Notes: a model not told the origin generated them from the sequence alone. A stretch of DNA of 64,000 nt from CAXTSE01 sp964246985 (GCA_964246985.1 CAXTSE010000015.1:1-64000), one strand, 5' to 3'. Shown: positions 51,140 to 60,487, counted from the stretch's first letter. Made by a program: numbers and translations.

Positions 51140-52414
51140 TCATTGATCGGCCGGGTTGTCGACGAGGCATTGCACGTCGACGCGCAGGCTGGAGTCCTGG
51201 GTGGAGTCAGAGTAGCGCCCGACTCGCCCCACGGCGTCCCAGATGGTGGGATCGACACGCCCCCGGGACACGCCGGTGGTGGTGATCGTGATGGGGATGA
51301 CGATCTTGTGGTCGGGGGTGGGCACGCTTCCGGGAACCACCGGGCCGATCTGCAGGCTGACGGATGTCGCGGCCGAGGCCTTGCGCGTGTCGTTCACGAG
51401 CTGCCACACCGTCGAGAGCAGGCCGTCGCGCTGCGTCGGATCGAGCAGCCCGGCGAGGCTCGCCTTGTCGACCAGCGTCACCGACTTGCCGAGCATCTCG
51501 GACTCGCTGATGGCGTGGTACAGCCAGGTCTCGCGTCGGCCCTCGATGAGGTGCAGGCGCAGCTCGGTGGCGAGCGACGCCGCCACCGACGCCATCTTGG
51601 GCGCGAGCGGCAGGGGAGTCTTGCCGGAGGCGATCGAGTCGAAGAGCTCCTCGGCGGTCAGGTCGAGGCGCGCCAGCTCCTCCGACGCGAGCATGCCGAC
51701 CGCGAAGCGCGGCGCCGAGACCGTGCTCTGCACGAGGGCGCGGTCGAGCTCGACCTGCACCATGCGGCGGAACGCCTCGACGATGACGACTCCGATCACG
51801 GCGGGCAGCACCGCGAATGCGATCGCGGTGATCTGAGGAGCGAGCCAGTCGCCGTCGATCGTGACGCCCGGCGGCGTGTTGAAGAAGATGACCACGGCCA
51901 GGGCGACCGCGAGGCCGCCGGCGGCGACCAGGATCTCGACGGGGCCGCGCACGGTCACGACCACCAGCAGGGCCATCCCGGCGGCGATCGCGGCGGTCGC
52001 GTTGCGTCCGAAGTCGTGCAGCTCCCAGGTGGCGATGATGTCGAGGGCGATGACGACGCCGAGGCCCGTCAGGAGCAGGGCGAACATCCAGTCGGGGAGG
52101 CGGTCGTTGATCACCCGCACCGCGATGATCGCCAGCACCAGCACGACGGCGAGCACCACCCAGGCGGCGACGGCGGCGACGGGCACCGGGTAGACATCCT
52201 GCATGAGGAGCACGAAGAAGAGGATCGAGCCGTAGACGACGCGCAGCGTCACCAGGATCGCGGCACCGAGGCTGAGGAACGCCGTGCCGAGGCTGGCGCG
52301 ATGCGCGCTGTTGGCGGCGCGTCCGAGGCGACGGGTGGTGCGGTTGGCTGTGCGTCGGGCGTTGCCGCCGACGACGACGCCGAGGGTGTTCTCCTCGGGA
52401 GCGCTGAACGTCAC
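51140..52414 (-). CDS. Membrane protein resembling a degenerate sensor kinase
   Basis: A 424-residue protein. About six hydrophobic helices fill residues 45-225 and a soluble domain follows. That domain has LDPTQRDGLLSTVWQLVNDTRKASAATSVSLQIG, which aligns in pattern with the N-box region of the neighbouring kinase (LPTDVLDAFLLALAECLENVRRHS). The H-box histidine and glycine-rich ATP lid are missing, so it should not phosphorylate. It sits between kinase and response regulator, overlapping the kinase by four bases, and so may gate the kinase. This reading is inferred. Confidence 0.65.
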   Translation of the reverse strand: MTFSAPEENTLGVVVGGNARRTANRTTRRLGRAANSAHRASLGTAFLSLGAAILVTLRVVYGSILFFVLLMQDVYPVPVAAVAAWVVLAVVLVLAIIAVRVINDRLPDWMFALLLTGLGVVIALDIIATWELHDFGRNATAAIAAGMALLVVVTVRGPVEILVAAGGLAVALAVVIFFNTPPGVTIDGDWLAPQITAIAFAVLPAVIGVVIVEAFRRMVQVELDRALVQSTVSAPRFAVGMLASEELARLDLTAEELFDSIASGKTPLPLAPKMASVAASLATELRLHLIEGRRETWLYHAISESEMLGKSVTLVDKASLAGLLDPTQRDGLLSTVWQLVNDTRKASAATSVSLQIGPVVPGSVPTPDHKIVIPITITTTGVSRGRVDPTIWDAVGRVGRYSDSTQDSSLRVDVQCLVDNPADQ

Positions 52415-53631
52415 CGGGGCACCTCCAGGACGACGGTGGTGCCCGAGCCCGGAGCGGAGAACAGGCGGGCGTTGCCGCCGACGTCGCGGAGGCGGGCGAC
52501 CACCGACTCGGCGAAGCCGAGCTTCGCGTCGTCGATGTCGTTGATGTCGAAGCCGACCCCGGAGTCGGTGACGAGCGCCCGGACGATGGTCTCGTCATCC
52601 GTGATGGTGACGTGGGCCTCGGTGACGCCGGAGTGCCTGCGCACGTTCTCGAGGCACTCGGCGAGCGCGAGCAGGAAGGCGTCGAGCACGTCCGTCGGCA
52701 GGAGCACCTGACCGGTCCCGTGCCAGCTGACCTGCAGGCCCATCCGGCCGAAGCGCTGCTTCACCGACTCGAGCGTCGTACCGAGCACGGGCTCCTGGTT
52801 CTGCACGGGGATGGGGGAGGTGGACGTCGCGACGAAGGGGGTGCCCGACGGCGGCGTCGGCGTCGGGTTCGACCCGAGCCGCAGCTGTCGCAGCAGCCGG
52901 GCGTCGTCGCCGGCCTGCTCCCGCAGTGCCTCCGGCTTGACCCCGACCCCGGAGTGGGCGAGCAGCGTGAGGGTCGCGAGCACCGTGTCGTGCAGGAGTC
53001 GAGCGGACTGCCGGCGCTGGGCCTCCAGCTCGCTGGCCTGGCGCTCGGCGCGGTGGGCGCGTCCGATGCTGGCGATGCGCTTGGTGACCTGCGGCACCCC
53101 GGCGTTGATCCAGATCGCGAGCGCCGTGGGGACGATCCAGCCGAGCACGACGATGCCCGCCGCGCGCAGGGGGTTGAGGTCGACGGCGAAGTAGATGCTG
53201 CCGCCGCCGAGCACGAGGAATGCGACGACGAGGACGATGATGCGGGGCACCGACGAAACAAGCACGAGCGCGACGGCGGGCACCGAGACGGCGGCGAGCA
53301 CGGTGACGGCCGAGAAGCCGGCCTGCAGCGAGGGGCCGGTTCCGACGAAGGTCAGCACGCCGACGATGGCGGCGCCGGCCACGAGCACCATGGCGACCCA
53401 GGCCAGGGAGCGGCTCGCGCCGATCCGCGCGAATCCGAGGATCACGAATCCGAACAGCGGCAGCGAGATCAGCAGGGCGCGCCCGTCGACCGCGCCGGGG
53501 AGCGCCGCGCACACCAGAGCGACCACGGCGAAGCTCACGCCGTACACGCGGGCGGAGCGCTGAAGGAGCCTGTCGCGCTCGCGGGTGATCATGTCCATCT
53601 CGGTGTCATGTTTCCACACGCTGGCACTCAT
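52411..53631 (-). CDS. Sensor histidine kinase (NarL-type, HisKA_3)
   Basis: A membrane kinase of about 406 residues. Five or six helices fill residues 25-170, then comes the HisKA_3 dimerisation domain with the phosphoacceptor His in RLLHDTVLATLTLLAH, and the HATPase domain with ECLENVRRHS (N-box), DSGVGFD (G1) and APGSGTTVVLEVPR (G2). The ATG at 53631 is preferred; an in-frame one at 53658 adds nine residues. The signal is unknown. It starts a three-gene operon with a pseudokinase-like protein and the LuxR-type regulator. Confidence 0.9.
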   Translation of the reverse strand: MSASVWKHDTEMDMITRERDRLLQRSARVYGVSFAVVALVCAALPGAVDGRALLISLPLFGFVILGFARIGASRSLAWVAMVLVAGAAIVGVLTFVGTGPSLQAGFSAVTVLAAVSVPAVALVLVSSVPRIIVLVVAFLVLGGGSIYFAVDLNPLRAAGIVVLGWIVPTALAIWINAGVPQVTKRIASIGRAHRAERQASELEAQRRQSARLLHDTVLATLTLLAHSGVGVKPEALREQAGDDARLLRQLRLGSNPTPTPPSGTPFVATSTSPIPVQNQEPVLGTTLESVKQRFGRMGLQVSWHGTGQVLLPTDVLDAFLLALAECLENVRRHSGVTEAHVTITDDETIVRALVTDSGVGFDINDIDDAKLGFAESVVARLRDVGGNARLFSAPGSGTTVVLEVPR

Positions 53632-53683
53632 ATTGGGGGTGCCACGCCATACCGTCACCGCGGTGTTTCGGTGCGGACCCCGA

Positions 53684-54886
53684 TCAGGCCTGGATGAGCC
53701 TCTGCAGCTGAGCGGAGACGAGCGCCTCCTCGATGAGGAAGGCGTCGTGACCGAAGGGCGACGAGATGACCGCCGGCACGTCGCCGTCGATGTTGCCCGT
53801 CAGGTGGCGGGCGATCACCTGCTGCCCCGCGACAGGGAAGAGCCGGTCGGAGTCGATGCCCAGGACGAGCGCGGTAGCCGTGGCTCGGGCCAGGGCGGCG
53901 GCCGTGCCACCGCGATCGCGCCCGATGTCGTGCGAGTTCATCGCGTCCACCAGCACGAGGTAGCTGTTCGCGTCGAAGCGGCGCGTGAACTTGTTGCCGT
54001 GGAACCCCAGGTAGCTCTCGACCGCGAACACCCCGCCGCCGCCCATCGGGCTGAGTCCGGACTGCCAGCTGCGTTCGAACCGATCGTTGAGCTCGCTGGG
54101 GGAGCGGTAGTTGAGGAGCGCCATCCGCCGGGCGAGCGCGAGACCTCGATGCGGACCCGCGCCGTCGGCGGCGTCGTAGTAGTCGCCGCCGGCGAACGCC
54201 GGATCCATGCGGATCGCCTCGCTCTGCACCGAGTTCAGGGCGATCTGATCGGCGGTCGAGCTCGGGGGCGCGGCCAGGATCGCGACCTTCGCGACGCGCT
54301 CCGGTGATCCGACCGCCCACTCGAGGGCCTGCATGCCGCCCATCGACCCGCCGACCACCAGCGCCCAGCGGTCGATTCCGAGCGTGTCGGCGAGCGCCTG
54401 CTGGGCGCGCACCTGATCGCGGATGCTGACGAACGGGAAGCGCGACCCCCACTCCTGCCCGTCGGGGTGAAGGGATGCCGGCCCGGTGGAGCCCTGGCAG
54501 CCGCCGATCATGTTGGGCGCGACGATGAAGAAGTCGCGCGGGTCGAGAGCCTTGCCGTCGCCGACCAGACCCGGCCACCATCCGCCCGTCGAGTGGCCAC
54601 GACCGGGCGCTCCGACGATGTGGCTGTCGCCGGTGAGCGCGTGCAGCACCAGCACGGCGTTGCTGCGGTCGGCGTTCAGCTCGCCCCAGGACTCGTAGGC
54701 GATCGTGACGCCGGGCAGAATTCCGCGTTCGAGCTCGATCTCGCCGATCGACACGAAGCTGCGGTCGCCGGGGTCGTCGCCGACCCGCCAGGCTCCGGAG
54801 GCGGGGGGCAGCGCCGAGACGGACCGCCGCTGGGACTCGGTGACGAACGCCGAGGGAACGGCGTCCTCGGGTGTCTGCCAGTCCAT
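53684..54886 (-). CDS. metX: Homoserine O-acetyltransferase
   Basis: A 400-residue alpha/beta-hydrolase enzyme that acetylates homoserine with acetyl-CoA. The nucleophile Ser is in VVGGSMGGMQALEW; the acid Asp lies in GIDSDRLFPVAGQ and the His in SSPFGHDAFLIEE. NMIGGCQGSTGPAS is a further family segment. The sulfhydrylase metY lies directly upstream, so acetylhomoserine goes straight to homocysteine. Confidence 0.95.
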   Translation of the reverse strand: MDWQTPEDAVPSAFVTESQRRSVSALPPASGAWRVGDDPGDRSFVSIGEIELERGILPGVTIAYESWGELNADRSNAVLVLHALTGDSHIVGAPGRGHSTGGWWPGLVGDGKALDPRDFFIVAPNMIGGCQGSTGPASLHPDGQEWGSRFPFVSIRDQVRAQQALADTLGIDRWALVVGGSMGGMQALEWAVGSPERVAKVAILAAPPSSTADQIALNSVQSEAIRMDPAFAGGDYYDAADGAGPHRGLALARRMALLNYRSPSELNDRFERSWQSGLSPMGGGGVFAVESYLGFHGNKFTRRFDANSYLVLVDAMNSHDIGRDRGGTAAALARATATALVLGIDSDRLFPVAGQQVIARHLTGNIDGDVPAVISSPFGHDAFLIEEALVSAQLQRLIQA

Positions 54887-54943
54887 GGGGCCATTCTCCC
54901 GTGTCGGCGCGCCTGTTACGCGCGCCGACGCGGGAGGACGGAC

Positions 54944-56260
54944 CTAAGCCGAGGCCGCGGCTGTCGAGACCGCGCGCGCGGCCGTGAAGCCGGCCTCGAG
55001 ATCGGCCGTGATGTCGTCGATGTGCTCGAGCCCGACCGAGAGCCGCACCAGACCGGGGGTGACGCCGGTCGTGAGCTGCTGCTCGGGGCTGAGCTGCGAG
55101 TGGGTCGTCGAGGCCGGGTGGATGATGAGGCTGCGCACATCGCCGATGTTGGCCAGGTGGCTGAACAGCGTGACGTTCTCGACCAGGGCGCGGCCGGCAT
55201 CCACCCCGCCCTTCAGCTCGAACGACACGACGGCGCCGACGCCGCGCGGGGCGTACTTGTTGGCAGCCTCGTACCAGGGGCTGGACGGCAGGCCGGAGTA
55301 GTTGACCGAGGCGACGTCGGGGTGGTTCTCGAGCCACTCGGCGACGAGCTGCGTGTTCTGCACGTGGCGCTCGATGCGCAGGGACAGCGTCTCGATGCCC
55401 TGGATGAGCGAGAACGCACTGTCGGGCGACAGGGCGGCGCCTGTGTCGCGCAGCAGGGTCACGCGGGCCTTGATCACGAATGCGATGGCGTCGCCGACGG
55501 CCGCCGTGTAGCTCGCCCCGTTGTAGGACGGGTCGGGCTCGGTGAGACCGGGGAACTTGTCGACGTTCTCGCTCCACGCGAACTTCCCGCCGTCGACGAT
55601 GACGCCGGCGATGACCGTGCCGTGGCCGCCGAGGAACTTGGTGGCCGAGTGCACGACGATGTCGGCGCCGAACTCGAAGGGGCGGATCAGGTACGGGGTG
55701 GCGATCGTGTTGTCGACGATCAGCGGCACCTTGTTGTCGTGCGCGATGCCGGAGACCAGCTCGAGGTCGAGCACGTTGATGCGCGGGTTGCCGATGGTCT
55801 CGGCGAAGAAGGCCTTCGTGTTGGGGCGCACTGCGGCCGCCCACTCGGCGGCGTCGTCCTGGTTCTCGACGAACGTGACCTCGATGCCGAGCTTCGCGAG
55901 CGTGTACTTGAAGAGGTTGTAGGTGCCGCCGTAGATCGAGCTCGACGAGACGATGTGATCGCCCGAGCCCGCGATGTTGAGGATGGCGTAGGTGATCGCC
56001 GAGGAGCCGGAAGCGACGGCGAGCGCCGCCGTCCCGCCCTCGAGGGCGGCGATACGCTGCTCGACGACGTCGGTCGTCGGGTTCATGAGGCGCGTGTAGA
56101 TGTTGCCGAACTCGGCGAGCGCGAACAGGTTCTTGGCGTGATCGGTGCTGTTGAACACGTACGACGTCGTCTTGTAGATCGGGGTGGCCCGTGCGTTGGT
56201 CACCGGATCGGGCTGTGCTCCAGCGTGGATCTGGTTGGTCTCGAACTTCCAGTCGGACAT
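54944..56260 (-). CDS. metY: O-acetylhomoserine sulfhydrylase (aminocarboxypropyltransferase)
   Basis: A 438-residue PLP enzyme that makes homocysteine from O-acetylhomoserine and sulfide. The PLP lysine is in VVHSATKFLGGHGT; other family segments are YTRLMNPTTDVVEQRIAALEGG, FAETIGNPRINVLDLE and FELKGGVDAGRALVENV. Length suits MetY rather than the shorter cystathionine synthases. No SAM riboswitch or attenuator was seen upstream. It is followed after 57 bases by metX. Confidence 0.95.
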   Translation of the reverse strand: MSDWKFETNQIHAGAQPDPVTNARATPIYKTTSYVFNSTDHAKNLFALAEFGNIYTRLMNPTTDVVEQRIAALEGGTAALAVASGSSAITYAILNIAGSGDHIVSSSSIYGGTYNLFKYTLAKLGIEVTFVENQDDAAEWAAAVRPNTKAFFAETIGNPRINVLDLELVSGIAHDNKVPLIVDNTIATPYLIRPFEFGADIVVHSATKFLGGHGTVIAGVIVDGGKFAWSENVDKFPGLTEPDPSYNGASYTAAVGDAIAFVIKARVTLLRDTGAALSPDSAFSLIQGIETLSLRIERHVQNTQLVAEWLENHPDVASVNYSGLPSSPWYEAANKYAPRGVGAVVSFELKGGVDAGRALVENVTLFSHLANIGDVRSLIIHPASTTHSQLSPEQQLTTGVTPGLVRLSVGLEHIDDITADLEAGFTAARAVSTAAASA

Positions 56261-56356
56261 CGTCGTTCCTCACATCTCGGGGCGGTTGCCTGTGGCGACA
56301 GTAGGCCTGGCCGCGGCCAGGGGCAACGGTGCTCGCAATGAGCCGTAACAGACCAT

Positions 56357-56391
56357 TTGACACACGTGACTACTCGTGTGAGAGTAGTCGC
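56357..56391 (+). promoter_or_regulatory. padR promoter with overlapping inverted-repeat operator
   Basis: TTGACA (56357-56362), 17 bases, GAGAGT (56380-56385), six bases and the GTG at 56392 describe a leaderless promoter. A perfect inverted repeat GACTACTC-N6-GAGTAGTC at 56368-56389 covers the spacer and -10 box. A second repeat CACACG-N8-CGTGTG at 56361-56380 overlaps it. Both are candidate PadR sites. Confidence 0.7.
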
Positions 56392-56955
56392 GTGTCGTCC
56401 ATCCGCCTGTACATCCTGGGCGCCCTCGATCTCGAGGGCGACATGCACGGGCACCAGCTGCGGCAGCTCGCCGAGATGGAGCACATCGACAACTGGGCCG
56501 ACGTCACAGTCGGCGGGCTCTACGGTGCGCTCAAGCGCCTGAACACCGAGGGGCTGATCGCCGAGGTGCGGGTCGAGCGGGAGGGGTCGTACCCCGAGCG
56601 GCAGGTGTGGACCATCACCGACGCCGGCCGCGCGGCCCTGGCCGAGCTGCGCGTCGCCGGACTCACCGAGGTCGTCATGAAGCCCGATCCGTTCGATCTG
56701 GCGATGTCGCGACTCGACCTCGAGCGCACCGACGCCCTGCCCGCCATCATCGGCGAGCGCATCGGGAGGCTGCGGGCGATGCTCGCCGAGGCCGACCTGC
56801 ACGACAAGTCCTTCGCCCAGTACCTGAGCCTCGGCGAGAAGCACATCATGCGGCACAAGGCCGACCGGCTGCGCGCCGACATCGCCTGGCACGAGGATCT
56901 GCTCGCCATGCTCCCCGACATCATCACCGACGAACTCTCCCGAAAGGCCCCCTGA
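56392..56955 (+). CDS. PadR-family transcriptional regulator
   Basis: A 187-residue regulator with a winged helix at the N terminus (YILGALDLEGDMHGHQLRQL; GGLYGALKRLNTEGLIAEV; QVWTITDAGRAAL) and a helical C-terminal Vir-like dimerisation domain (residues about 95-185). The GTG at 56392 is preferred over an ATG at 56329 on promoter position and family length. Three bases separate it from a drug exporter gene, the usual PadR arrangement; release by an exported compound is expected. Confidence 0.9.
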   Translation: MSSIRLYILGALDLEGDMHGHQLRQLAEMEHIDNWADVTVGGLYGALKRLNTEGLIAEVRVEREGSYPERQVWTITDAGRAALAELRVAGLTEVVMKPDPFDLAMSRLDLERTDALPAIIGERIGRLRAMLAEADLHDKSFAQYLSLGEKHIMRHKADRLRADIAWHEDLLAMLPDIITDELSRKAP

Positions 56956-56958
56956 CCC

Positions 56959-58461
56959 ATGTCCTCGTCCACCTCCACCTTCGCCGCCCCGGCGCCCGAC
57001 GCCACCTCGGTGCCTCGGCGCACGTGGCTCGCGCTCGCCGTGCTCATCCTCGGCATCGCCATGGCGCTCATCGACACCACGATCGTCAACGTCGCGCTGC
57101 CGACCATCCGCGACAGCCTCGACGCCTCCGAGGCGACGCTGTCGTGGATCATCTCGGGGTATGCGCTCGCCTACGGGCTCGCGCTCATCCCGGCCGGCCG
57201 CATCGGCGACCGGATCGGGCACCGCTGGGTGTTCATCGTCGGCCTCACCGGATTCACCATCGCGAGCCTCGCCTGCGGAATCGCTCAGGACAGCGCGTCG
57301 CTGATCGTGGCACGCGTGTTCCAGGGGCTCTTCGGCGGCATCTTCTTCCCGCCTGTGACCGCGCTGATCCAGCTGATGTTCCCGCCTCGGATGCGCGGGA
57401 AGGCGTTCGCCATCATGGGCGCCACGATCGGCTTCTCGACCGCGCTCGGCCCGCTGGTCGGCGGCCTCCTCATCGAGGCGCTCGGCGAGACCGACGGCTG
57501 GCGCTCGATCTTCTTCGTCAACCTCCCCTTCGGGCTGATCGCCGTCGTGGCCGCGCTCATCCTCCTGCCGCGCAGTGCCGAGAAGCAGGAGACCAGCGGC
57601 ATCGACCTCATCGGGTTCGTGCTGCTCACGGCCTCGCTGGTCGCGATCCTCGTTCCGCTGATCCAGGGACAGGATGAGGGCTGGCCGCTCTGGACCTACC
57701 TGTCGCTCGCCGGCGGGATCGTGCTGCTCGTCGTCTTCGCGCTCTGGGAGCGGTTCACCGCATCCCGAGGTCGCACGCCGCTCGTGCCCCCGCACCTCTT
57801 CGCGCACGCCTCGTTCACCGGCGGCGTCATCCTCGCGTTCGTGTACTTCGCCGCGTTCACGAGCATCTTCTTCACGGTCTCGATCTTCTGGCAGAGCGGG
57901 CTCGGGCACACCGCGCTCGAGTCGGGCCTCGTGTCGATCCCGTTCGCGATCGGGTCGATCGTGGGCGCATCGCAGAGCAACCGCCTCGCGGAGCGCCTCG
58001 GGCGGTCGGTGCTGGTGCTCGGCACGGGGCTCGTCGCCATCGGCCTCATCGCCACGTGGCTCGTGCTGCTGCTCATCCCGGCCAGCGACCTGACCAACTG
58101 GGAGCTTCTCGGCCCGCTCCTGGTCGCCGGCCTCGGCAGCGGCCTCTTCATCGCCCCGAACGCCCAGTTCATCGTGGCGACGGTCGACCGTGCGGAGGCG
58201 GGCGCCGCATCCGGCGTCATCGGCACGGTCCAGCGCATCGGCTCGGCGGCCGGTATCGCGATCATCGGGTCGATCTTCTTCGGCAACCTGGTGATCCCGA
58301 CCGACGCGCCGCCGGCGGCGACGGTCATCGCCGACGCGTTCGGCCAGAGCGCCACCCTGGCGCTGATGGCGAGTGCCATCTTCGCGGTCGTGGCCTTCGC
58401 CCTCGTGTTCACGCTGCCGAAGCGCATCTCCCGTGGCTACGAGGTGCCGCGCGGCGAGTAG
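56959..58461 (+). CDS. MFS drug exporter, DHA2 (14-helix) family
   Basis: A 500-residue multidrug exporter of the EmrB/QacA type. Motifs are IDTTIVNVALPTIRDSL in helix 1, ALIPAGRIGDRIGHRWVFIVG in loop 2-3 and GATIGFSTALGPLVGGLLIE in helix 5; about 14 helices are present. It follows the PadR gene by three bases and so should be induced with it when the regulator binds its ligand. Confidence 0.93.
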   Translation: MSSSTSTFAAPAPDATSVPRRTWLALAVLILGIAMALIDTTIVNVALPTIRDSLDASEATLSWIISGYALAYGLALIPAGRIGDRIGHRWVFIVGLTGFTIASLACGIAQDSASLIVARVFQGLFGGIFFPPVTALIQLMFPPRMRGKAFAIMGATIGFSTALGPLVGGLLIEALGETDGWRSIFFVNLPFGLIAVVAALILLPRSAEKQETSGIDLIGFVLLTASLVAILVPLIQGQDEGWPLWTYLSLAGGIVLLVVFALWERFTASRGRTPLVPPHLFAHASFTGGVILAFVYFAAFTSIFFTVSIFWQSGLGHTALESGLVSIPFAIGSIVGASQSNRLAERLGRSVLVLGTGLVAIGLIATWLVLLLIPASDLTNWELLGPLLVAGLGSGLFIAPNAQFIVATVDRAEAGAASGVIGTVQRIGSAAGIAIIGSIFFGNLVIPTDAPPAATVIADAFGQSATLALMASAIFAVVAFALVFTLPKRISRGYEVPRGE

Positions 58462-58472
58462 CCGCGGCGCCG

Positions 58473-59639
58473 CTACTCGGTGCGCCGGGATCCCGTGGGG
58501 TCGGTGCGCAGCGAGCCGGTGGTCGGATGCCGGTCGGTGCGTGCGCGGGGATCCTGCGCGCCGCCGGCCGGCTTCTTCGTCTCGTCGAGAGGACGGAACA
58601 GCCAGTCCGGCTTCGGCTCGATGAGCGGGCGGAAGACGCGGCGCACGAGCGGGGAGCTGAGGGCGATCGCGATCGCGATCGAGGCGAACACCATCGTCAG
58701 CAGCCAGACCCCCGAGGAGTGGTCGTCGCGCAGGATGCCCGACTCGCGGATCGGGTAGAGCACGAAGCTGTGCAGCAGATAGACGTACATCGTGGCCTGG
58801 CCGAACGCGGTGAAGATCATCTCGCGCCGCGGGATCAGACTGTAGAACGCCGCGCTCAGCACGACGGCGAGAGCCAGGAAGCCGAGCCGGAGGAACCCCG
58901 ACCACCAGTCGATCTCGTGGTACGAGCCGTCGTAGAAGAACCAGTCCTTGAGCTGGAAGTCACGGAACGCCTGCACGTTGACGAGCACGACCGTGAGCCA
59001 GACCGCGAACACGGCCGCGGCCGCGATGCGCACCATCACCACGGTCGACGTCGCCGCGGAGCGCCAGCGGTCGACGATCTTCCAGTGCCGCAGGTACCAG
59101 CCGAGGAGGAAGAACGGCAGGATGCCGATGGCCCGCGACAGGGAGAACGTCGAGTCGACGTTGGCGACGTAGCCCACGCCGACGGACATCAGCACGGCCC
59201 ACAGCATCGGCCAGCGCAGCATTGCCAGATACGGCAGCACGACGCGGAACAGCGCGAGCGCGAGCAGGAACCAGAGGGTCCAGTGCGGCTCCGTCAGGTT
59301 GAGGCCGGGGTCGCCCTCGACGATCCACTGCACACCCGACCAGAGGAACTGCATGATCAGGTACGGGATCAGGATGTCGGTGACGATCTTGCGCATCTGC
59401 CGCTGACCGGGCGGGCTGGCCTTGGTGAAGTAGCCGCTGATGATCGCGAACGCGGGCATGTGGAACGCGTAGATCACGAGGTACAGCGCGAGCGCGTTGT
59501 TGGAGTCGGTCGTCTGCCGCTGGATCGCGTGGCCCATCACCACGAGCACGATCGTGCCGAAGCGCGCGTTGTCCCAGAACGGGATGCGCACGCGGGGCTT
59601 CTGCGTGGGCACGCTGGCCGGGGGAGCGTCGGCGGTCAT
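58473..59639 (-). CDS. Acyltransferase 3 family membrane protein
   Basis: A 388-residue integral membrane O-acyltransferase of the kind that modifies surface sugars. It begins IPFWDNARFGTIVLVVMGHAIQ, with the family's conserved His early in the first helix, then about ten helices including AFHMPAFAIISGYF and PHWTLWFLLALALFR. The C terminus is a polar, Pro/Arg-rich tail of about 45 residues. TAGGCT lies seven bases before the ATG on the minus strand. The acceptor is unknown. Confidence 0.85.
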   Translation of the reverse strand: MTADAPPASVPTQKPRVRIPFWDNARFGTIVLVVMGHAIQRQTTDSNNALALYLVIYAFHMPAFAIISGYFTKASPPGQRQMRKIVTDILIPYLIMQFLWSGVQWIVEGDPGLNLTEPHWTLWFLLALALFRVVLPYLAMLRWPMLWAVLMSVGVGYVANVDSTFSLSRAIGILPFFLLGWYLRHWKIVDRWRSAATSTVVMVRIAAAAVFAVWLTVVLVNVQAFRDFQLKDWFFYDGSYHEIDWWSGFLRLGFLALAVVLSAAFYSLIPRREMIFTAFGQATMYVYLLHSFVLYPIRESGILRDDHSSGVWLLTMVFASIAIAIALSSPLVRRVFRPLIEPKPDWLFRPLDETKKPAGGAQDPRARTDRHPTTGSLRTDPTGSRRTE

Positions 59640-59670
59640 CGCAGTCAGCCTACGTTGGGATACTGGACCC
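59640..59670. promoter_or_regulatory. Compact divergent promoter region
   Basis: Thirty-one bases separate the starts at 59639 and 59671. On the minus strand TAGGCT (59652-59647) is seven bases from the ATG; on the plus strand GATACT (59659-59664) is six bases from the ATG. The two -10 boxes are separate, unlike the two shared-box regions in this window. Confidence 0.5.
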
Positions 59671-60447
59671 ATGGCGAGACGTGTGGTCGTGACAGGGGCG
59701 AGTTCGGGCATCGGCGAGGCGACGGCGCGCCTGTTCGCGAGTCGCGGGTGGGACGTCGTCGGGGTCGCCCGGCGCGCGGATCGGCTGGCGGCGCTGGAAG
59801 CAGCCCACGGCATCCGCACCGTCGTCGCCGACCTCACGGACCAGGCCGACGTCGACCGCGCCCGTGACGAGATCGCCGCCGGGGGACCGGTGCACGCCCT
59901 GGTCAACAACGCGGGCGGGGCGTTCGGGTCGGCGAGCGTGGAGGCCGGCGACCCGGAGGACTGGCGCCGCATGTTCGACGTGAACGTGCTCGGCACCAAG
60001 CGCATGATCACCGCGATGCTGCCCCTGCTGCGCGACGGTGCGCGCGCGGACGGGCACGCCGACATCCTCAGCATCACCTCGGTCGCGGGCCACGAGGTCT
60101 ACGAGAACGGCGGCGGCTACAACGCCGCCAAGTTCGCCGAGCACGCGCTCATGGCGGTGCTGCGGCTGGAGCTCGCGGGCGAGCCGCTGCGCGTCATCGA
60201 GGTCGCACCGGGCATGGTCAAGACCGCCGAGTTCGCCTCCGTGCGCTTCGCGGGCGACCTCGAGAAGGCCGCCGCCGTCTACGCAGGCGTCGGCGATCCG
60301 CTCACGGCCGACGACGTCGCCGAGGCGATCGTCCATGCCATCGAGCTGCCGGGGCACGTCAACCTCGACCTCGTGACCGTGCGTCCTGTCGCCCAGGCGG
60401 CGGCGCACAAGGTCATCAGGCAGGCGCTGGTCGCGAAGAGCCTCTAG
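59671..60447 (+). CDS. Short-chain dehydrogenase/reductase, YdfG-like
   Basis: A 258-residue NADP-dependent oxidoreductase. The cofactor motif is VVVTGASSGIGEATARLF with RRADR following, NNAG comes at residue 90, and the catalytic Ser (ITSVAG), Tyr and Lys (GYNAAKFAEHAL, YxxxK) are present. EVAPGMVKTAEF resembles YdfG-type enzymes acting on serine, threonine or 3-hydroxy acids. The substrate is not proven. Confidence 0.88.
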   Translation: MARRVVVTGASSGIGEATARLFASRGWDVVGVARRADRLAALEAAHGIRTVVADLTDQADVDRARDEIAAGGPVHALVNNAGGAFGSASVEAGDPEDWRRMFDVNVLGTKRMITAMLPLLRDGARADGHADILSITSVAGHEVYENGGGYNAAKFAEHALMAVLRLELAGEPLRVIEVAPGMVKTAEFASVRFAGDLEKAAAVYAGVGDPLTADDVAEAIVHAIELPGHVNLDLVTVRPVAQAAAHKVIRQALVAKSL

Positions 60448-60453
60448 TCACCC

Positions 60454-60472
60454 GACGCCCGAGACGGGCGTC
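60454..60472 (+). terminator. Hairpin after the SDR gene
   Basis: An eight-pair perfect stem GACGCCCG against CGGGCGTC with a three-base loop begins seven bases after the SDR stop. It may act with the second hairpin that follows. Confidence 0.5.
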
Positions 60473-60487
60473 GGTGCTGGCGTCGCG

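Noticed and set aside
56261..56356. Possible SAM riboswitch or attenuator before metY
   Set aside because: No SAM-riboswitch core helices or terminator-antiterminator pair could be found in the short leader.
56200..58905. A 901-codon open frame antisense to the PadR and exporter genes
   Set aside because: It has strongly Arg/Glu/Asp/Gly-biased composition and lies opposite two genes with clear family motifs; it is a shadow frame.
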